From positions 13,291 to 77,290 of the forward strand of contig USAK01000005.1 in NCBI GenBank assembly GCA_900552565.1: DNA of 64,000 nt, read 5' to 3'. The notes beneath the pieces were generated by a model. The model worked only from the letters and a program-made list of their open reading frames with translations. It was not told the DNA's origin and searched no databases. Both the position numbers and the translations under genes were made by a program. Below, one piece after another: positions 60,639 to 64,000 of the stretch; position 1 is the first letter of the stretch; every line of letters begins with the position of its first letter. The stretch comes from an uncultured Selenomonas sp. GTDB lineage: Bacteria > Bacillota > Negativicutes > Selenomonadales > Selenomonadaceae.

Positions 60639-61049
60639 ATGCTCAATCAGGTTTCTGTATTCACGGAAAATACCAAAGGTGCCCTGCACAAACTGACGTC
60701 GGTGCTCGCCGGTGCCAACATCAATATTTATTCCATGCTCGCCAGTGACAGCGCGGAGTTCGGCATCATCCGCCTCGTACTGACGGACCCGGAGCTTGCT
60801 GTCAGCGAGCTTAAAAAAGCCGGCTACCAGTGCCATATCGACAAAGTCATCGCCGTCGAGATGGGCGATACGCCGGGCAGCCTCGACAAGATTCTTGCCG
60901 ACCTGCGCGAGGCCAATGTCGCTCTCGACTATCTCTACATTTCCTATGACCGTCAGGCCAGCACGCCGGTCGTCATCTTCAAGACGCGCGAGCCGGAGGC
61001 CGAGACATTCCTGCGCGGCAAAGGCTACAAGCTTGTCAACGCGTTCTAA
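60639..61049 (+). CDS. Double-ACT amino-acid-binding protein
   Basis: 136-residue protein made of two ACT domains, residues 4-70 (VSVFTENTKGALHKLTSVL) and 72-135 (VEMGDTPGSLDKILADLR). Stand-alone double-ACT proteins of this type are common in anaerobic Firmicutes, often beside phenylacetate-CoA ligase genes. Here it follows a DAHP synthase by 47 bases, so it may sense an aromatic amino acid; that is inference. AAAAGGGGA precedes the ATG and a strong terminator follows. Confidence 0.9.
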   Translation: MLNQVSVFTENTKGALHKLTSVLAGANINIYSMLASDSAEFGIIRLVLTDPELAVSELKKAGYQCHIDKVIAVEMGDTPGSLDKILADLREANVALDYLYISYDRQASTPVVIFKTREPEAETFLRGKGYKLVNAF

Positions 61050-61064
61050 ATTTTTTAGTCAATC

Positions 61065-61106
61065 AAAAAGCACCTGTATCGGCGAAACGGTACAGGTGCT
61101 TTTTTG
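61065..61106 (+). terminator. Intrinsic terminator after the ACT protein gene
   Basis: Perfect fourteen-pair stem AAAAAGCACCTGTA/TACAGGTGCTTTTT with a twelve-base loop and T-run. Confidence 0.93.
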
Positions 61107-61128
61107 CTTTTATGGTATCGCGTGCAGT

Positions 61129-61326
61129 TTAAACGGACTGCGCGCGGATGAGTTCCCCATAGGCATCAGCCACGGAAGGACGCCTATCCTCGCGGCGGAT
61201 GATTTGTTCTCTTGAACGGTCTATCTTGATGCCATGGGTGGGCAGATTCTGCGGACGCTGCCTCTGGAAGCGGCGCATTGGCGCGACGCGGCGCGGAGGG
61301 CTGGTCTTGTTCTGGTCTACAGACAA
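61129..61326 (-). CDS. Possible small basic protein, perhaps a truncated or frameshifted gene
   Basis: Minus-strand frame of 65 codons from a TTG without a clear ribosome site. The product is basic (SPPRRVAPMRRFQRQRPQN; DRSREQIIRREDRRP). The same frame stays open upstream to 61485 and reads as plausible protein (LPFLQNKAVLSAEPIVDKEA) but holds no ATG, GTG or TTG before 61326. An ATG at 61486 in another frame would join it only by a frameshift. Codon choice (CGC, ATC, GTC) matches real genes here. I take it as a real or decayed small gene with an unclear 5' end; family unknown. Confidence 0.35.
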   Translation of the reverse strand: MSVDQNKTSPPRRVAPMRRFQRQRPQNLPTHGIKIDRSREQIIRREDRRPSVADAYGELIRAQSV

Positions 61327-61454
61327 AAAGTAGTGGTCGTCGGTAAGAGAAGCAGCAATGGCTTCTTTATCAACGATTGGTTCAGCAGACAGTACCGCCT
61401 TATTCTGCAGAAAAGGCAGGACAACTATTTGTTTCTTATTCTGTTCCGTACACG

Positions 61455-61512
61455 AAACGGCCCTGAGATTTGTCTGTGACCAGCATTACAGATAAAATCC
61501 CAGGGCCGTTTT
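61455..61512. terminator. Hairpin downstream of gltS, probable terminator
   Basis: Seventeen-position stem (61455-61471 with 61495-61511) with one mismatch and a 23-base loop, flanked by T3-4 on either strand. It lies just beyond the gltS stop on the minus strand. Confidence 0.65.
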
Positions 61513-61526
61513 CACGATAGGATTGA

Positions 61527-62780
61527 TTAAGCAAGGAAGTTAATGAGCACGGTGACGATTGACGAATTGACAAAGTCGACAATCAGGGCGCCGATAATCG
61601 GGATGACGAAGAAGGCCGTCGGGGCCGGGCCGAAGCGCTCGACCATGACGGACATGTTCGCGATGGCGTTCGGCGTGGCGCCGAGACCGAAGCCGCAGGT
61701 GCCGGCGGCCATGACAGCAGCCTCGTAATTGCTGCCCATGACGCGGAAGAGCACGAAGCGGACGAACAGTGCAATGAAGAGCACCTGACTGGCGAGCATG
61801 GCCATAAGGGGGATGGCGAGGTCCGAGAGCTGCCAGAGCTTGAGGCTCATGAGTGCGCACGAGAGGAAAATCGTCAGGCCGAGATTGCCAAGGACTTCGC
61901 TTTCGCGCTGGTAGACTTTATAGACGTGCGTATAGTCGGCGACATTGCGGATGATGGCAGCGACGAGCATGGAGCCGATGTAGCCCGGGAAAATCAGGCC
62001 GATGCTGCTGAAGAACTGGCTGACGACCGTGCCGAGACCCATGGCCAAAAGCAGGTGGGCGAGGGCATTCATGAAGCGGTAGTTGTTGATGCTCTGGCCT
62101 GTGCGTTTTTCTTCATCGATGGCTTTGCGTTCGCCGTGGGCGGCCTGCTCGAGCTTCTGGACCTCATCCTGTGAGTTCTCAGGGTCGAGGCGCTCCTCGT
62201 CGGCGATGCTGAAGAGGTGATTGCGGCGCACGAGCAGTTCGCCCATCGGGCCGCCGAGGAGGCTGCCCGAGACCAGGCCAAATGTCGCTGCAGCAAAGGC
62301 AATCGTCGTCGCGTTGTCGAGGCCGACACTTTCAAGTACCGGACCAAACGAGCCCGACGTGCCGTGGCCGCCGACCATCGGAATGGACCCCGTCGCGAGC
62401 CCCATGAGCGGGCTCAGGTCAAACACATGGGCAAGAGAGATGCCGATGATATTCTGGCAGACGATGAGGATGGCCGTGAGCACGGCCATCTTGGCGACGA
62501 GCGAACCGCCTTTCTTGATGAGGCTGATGCTGGCCGTATAGCCGATACTCGTGAAAAACAGCATCATGCAGACGTTCTGCATGATGGTATCCTGTTTGTA
62601 CGTCCAGATGCCATTGACATAGAGGATGTCGTTGATGACTGCGAACAGGATACCTCCGACCACTGGAGCTGGAATACAGTATTTGCGCAGGAATGGAACC
62701 TTGATGCGCAGCAGGACACCGACATAATATACAGCAACGGCTGCAGCCAATGTCTGGTAGATGTTAAGATTTACATTCAT
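61527..62780 (-). CDS. gltS: Sodium/glutamate symporter
   Basis: Glutamate:Na+ carrier of the ESS/GltS family; 417 residues with two inverted sets of about five hydrophobic segments. The paired re-entrant-loop motifs are seen as MVGGHGTSGSFGPV near 136-149 and GFGLGATPNAIANM in the second half. A charged cytoplasmic loop (about 195-230, NSQDEVQKLEQAAHGERKA) separates the halves. The ATG follows GGAAG on the minus strand. A promoter flanked by a perfect nine-base inverted repeat lies upstream, suggesting regulation. GltS is more typical of proteobacteria but also found in Negativicutes. Confidence 0.95.
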   Translation of the reverse strand: MNVNLNIYQTLAAAVAVYYVGVLLRIKVPFLRKYCIPAPVVGGILFAVINDILYVNGIWTYKQDTIMQNVCMMLFFTSIGYTASISLIKKGGSLVAKMAVLTAILIVCQNIIGISLAHVFDLSPLMGLATGSIPMVGGHGTSGSFGPVLESVGLDNATTIAFAAATFGLVSGSLLGGPMGELLVRRNHLFSIADEERLDPENSQDEVQKLEQAAHGERKAIDEEKRTGQSINNYRFMNALAHLLLAMGLGTVVSQFFSSIGLIFPGYIGSMLVAAIIRNVADYTHVYKVYQRESEVLGNLGLTIFLSCALMSLKLWQLSDLAIPLMAMLASQVLFIALFVRFVLFRVMGSNYEAAVMAAGTCGFGLGATPNAIANMSVMVERFGPAPTAFFVIPIIGALIVDFVNSSIVTVLINFLA

Positions 62781-62838
62781 AGTGAAACTTCCTTTGCGTT
62801 CTCTCGTTTTTTATGTGTAATTTTGTAACACGTTTATT

Positions 62839-62867
62839 ATCATAACAAAAAAATTGCAGAAGTACAA
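62839..62867 (-). promoter_or_regulatory. Promoter of gltS with flanking inverted repeat
   Basis: Minus strand: TTGTAC (62867-62862), 17-base spacer, TATGAT (62844-62839). ATAACAAAA (62842-62850) and TTTTGTTAT (62871-62879) form a perfect inverted repeat around it, a possible operator. Confidence 0.55.
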
Positions 62868-62959
62868 CACTTTTGTTATAGTAAAAATAATTTTTATGGT
62901 ATACTTCAGGACGAAAAGGGGATATCCCTGCCCGTCTGGACGTTCTGTTTGAAAATCTA

Positions 62960-62988
62960 TTGCATTGCAGGCCGAAAGAATGTATAAT
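62960..62988 (+). promoter_or_regulatory. Promoter of typA
   Basis: TTGCAT (62960-62965), 17-base spacer, TATAAT (62983-62988); transcription expected near 62996. Confidence 0.7.
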
Positions 62989-63019
62989 AAAATCCTAGTA
63001 TGATTATGTTTGCATGGAA

Positions 63020-63045
63020 GGATACGGAGCGTATCCCTTTTATTT
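63020..63045 (+). terminator. Terminator-like hairpin in the typA leader
   Basis: Seven-pair stem GGATACG/CGTATCC with a GAG loop, followed by CTTTTATTTT. It sits between the typA promoter and its ribosome site, so it would act as an attenuator if functional. Confidence 0.45.
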
Positions 63046-63067
63046 TATAGGAGGCAGATTTTTAAGA

Positions 63068-64000
63068 ATGAGTATGACGACTAATGACAAGCTCAGAAAT
63101 ATTGCAATCATCGCCCACGTCGACCACGGCAAGACGACGCTCGTCGATGCTATGCTGAAGCAGAGCCATGTATTCCGCTCGAATGAGCAGGTGGCCGAGC
63201 GCGTAATGGACTCGGGCGATATCGAGCGCGAGCGCGGCATCACGATTCTCTCGAAGAACACGGCCATCATGTACAACGGCATCAAAATCAACATCGTTGA
63301 TACGCCGGGCCATGCTGACTTCGGCGGCGAAGTTGAGCGTGTCCTCAACATGGTCGACGGCGTTCTGCTGCTCGTCGATGCTTTTGAAGGCCCGATGCCG
63401 CAGACGAAATACGTTCTGCGCAAGGCTTTGGAACAGAAATTGAAACCGATCGTCGTCATCAACAAGATCGACAAACCCGGTGCCCGTGTCGCTGAAGTCG
63501 AAGACGAAGTACTCGAATTGTTCATGGAACTCGACGCTACGGACGAACAGCTCGATTTCCCTGTCGTCTATGCAAACGGCCGTGACGGCATTGCTAAATA
63601 CTCCATGGATGACGACAGCGACAACCTCGAACCGTTGTTCAAGACCATCATCAAATACTGCCCGTGCCCGAAAGGCGACGCTGAAGGCCCGCTGCAGTTC
63701 ATGGTCACGACCTTGGACTACGATGATTATGTCGGTAAAATCGCTATCGGCCGTATTGTCCGCGGCAAGATGTATCCGAACCAGGCTGTCGTCGTCACTG
63801 ACGGCGAAAGCCAGCGCAAAGCTAAGATTGGCCGCGTCTATACCTATGAAGGCCTGAAACGTGTCGAACAGGATGAAGCCGCTATGGGCGAAATCGCCTG
63901 CATCGTCGGCATCCCGGACCTCAAGATCGGCGAAACCGTTACGGACCCGCAGAACCCGGAAGCTTTGCCGAAAATCAACATCGACGAACCGACGCTGTCC
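63068..64000 (+). CDS. typA: Ribosome-associated GTPase TypA/BipA, 3'-truncated
   Basis: Translational GTPase related to EF-G that binds ribosomes under stress and helps 50S assembly. 311 codons are present of about 600; the frame is open to the window end. The G motifs are AHVDHGKTT (16-24), [18 protein letters not shown] and NKIDKPGAR. Immediately after the G domain comes a beta-barrel domain II ([15 protein letters not shown]). The ATG at 63068 follows AGGAGG by 11 bases; an ATG two codons later is possible. Codon use is strongly biased, rich in GTC, GCT and CTC. Confidence 0.96.
   Translation, partial: MSMTTNDKLRNIAIIAHVDHGKTTLVDAMLKQSHVFRSNEQVAERVMDSGDIERERGITILSKNTAIMYNGIKINIVDTPGHADFGGEVERVLNMVDGVLLLVDAFEGPMPQTKYVLRKALEQKLKPIVVINKIDKPGARVAEVEDEVLELFMELDATDEQLDFPVVYANGRDGIAKYSMDDDSDNLEPLFKTIIKYCPCPKGDAEGPLQFMVTTLDYDDYVGKIAIGRIVRGKMYPNQAVVVTDGESQRKAKIGRVYTYEGLKRVEQDEAAMGEIACIVGIPDLKIGETVTDPQNPEALPKINIDEPTLS

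Noticed and set aside
61234..61479. 81-codon plus-strand frame between the ACT gene and gltS
   Set aside because: No ribosome site; its opposite frame looks more like coding sequence, so at most one of them is real.
1..64000. CRISPR arrays, insertion sequences, prophage, integrase genes, tRNA and rRNA genes
   Set aside because: I looked for spaced direct repeats, transposase or integrase motifs, and tRNA arms and found none; the window reads as core chromosome.

Overview
The window is a stretch of ordinary bacterial chromosome, GC-rich (roughly 55-58 % by eye) and densely packed with housekeeping genes. Gene content points to a Firmicute of the class Negativicutes, probably Selenomonadaceae (Selenomonas/Mitsuokella-like). 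It has RNase J, a T-box leader, a class II EPSP synthase, a Firmicute-type aspartokinase with an internal start and ispH next to rpsA, together with some genes of proteobacterial flavour (CCA enzyme, GltS). The taxonomic call is inference from gene content; no rRNA gene is present to settle it.

Layout. 1-8.3 kb: end of a dipeptidase gene, miaB, then mutS-mutL-methyltransferase. 8.7-15.2 kb: RNase J, DNA polymerase III alpha, D-Ala-D-Ala carboxypeptidase. 15.2-25.3 kb: a long forward run of rluB, a flavoprotein, aroA, cmk, plsC, ispH, rpsA, a DUF512 protein, der and plsY. 25.5-31.2 kb: ACT protein, hom, thrB, cca, gamma-carbonic anhydrase-like protein, ndk, corrinoid adenosyltransferase. 31.4-33.4 kb: a second EF-G-like GTPase. 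33.5-35.7 kb (minus): rpmB and pepF. 35.8-38.8 kb: a broken permease fragment, a B12-binding radical SAM protein, a HAD phosphatase. 38.9-42.2 kb (minus): fba, then an uracil permease/pseudouridine synthase pair. 42.5-48.9 kb: lysC, an aminotransferase, a phosphate transporter with its DUF47 partner, a nucleoside kinase. 49.2-50.6 kb (minus): an alanine/glycine symporter. 50.8-61.0 kb: small conserved proteins, a UPF0237-DUF711 pair, nth, a GNAT protein, a tyrosine T-box leader controlling aroF-tyrA, and a second DAHP synthase followed by an ACT protein. 61.1-62.8 kb (minus): a doubtful small ORF and gltS. 63.1 kb to the end: start of typA.

Functional themes. Aromatic amino-acid synthesis is spread over aroA, aroF-tyrA and a second DAHP synthase. 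The aspartate family is represented by lysC, hom and thrB. DNA repair (mutS, mutL, nth), translation and RNA metabolism (miaB, rnj, rluB, rpsA, der, cca, rpmB, EF-G2, typA) and phospholipid acylation (plsC, plsY) fill much of the rest. Most transcription units are closed by clear intrinsic terminators, and several have good sigma-A-type promoters.

I see no prophage, insertion sequence, CRISPR array, tRNA or rRNA, and no obviously new multi-gene system. The more unusual signals are a large nested inverted repeat at 48.9-49.1 kb, a lactate-permease-like remnant at 35.8 kb, several palindromic operator candidates (fba, phosphate transporter, gltS), terminator-like hairpins inside the typA and nth leaders, and two unrecognised proteins (50.8 kb and 58.3 kb).
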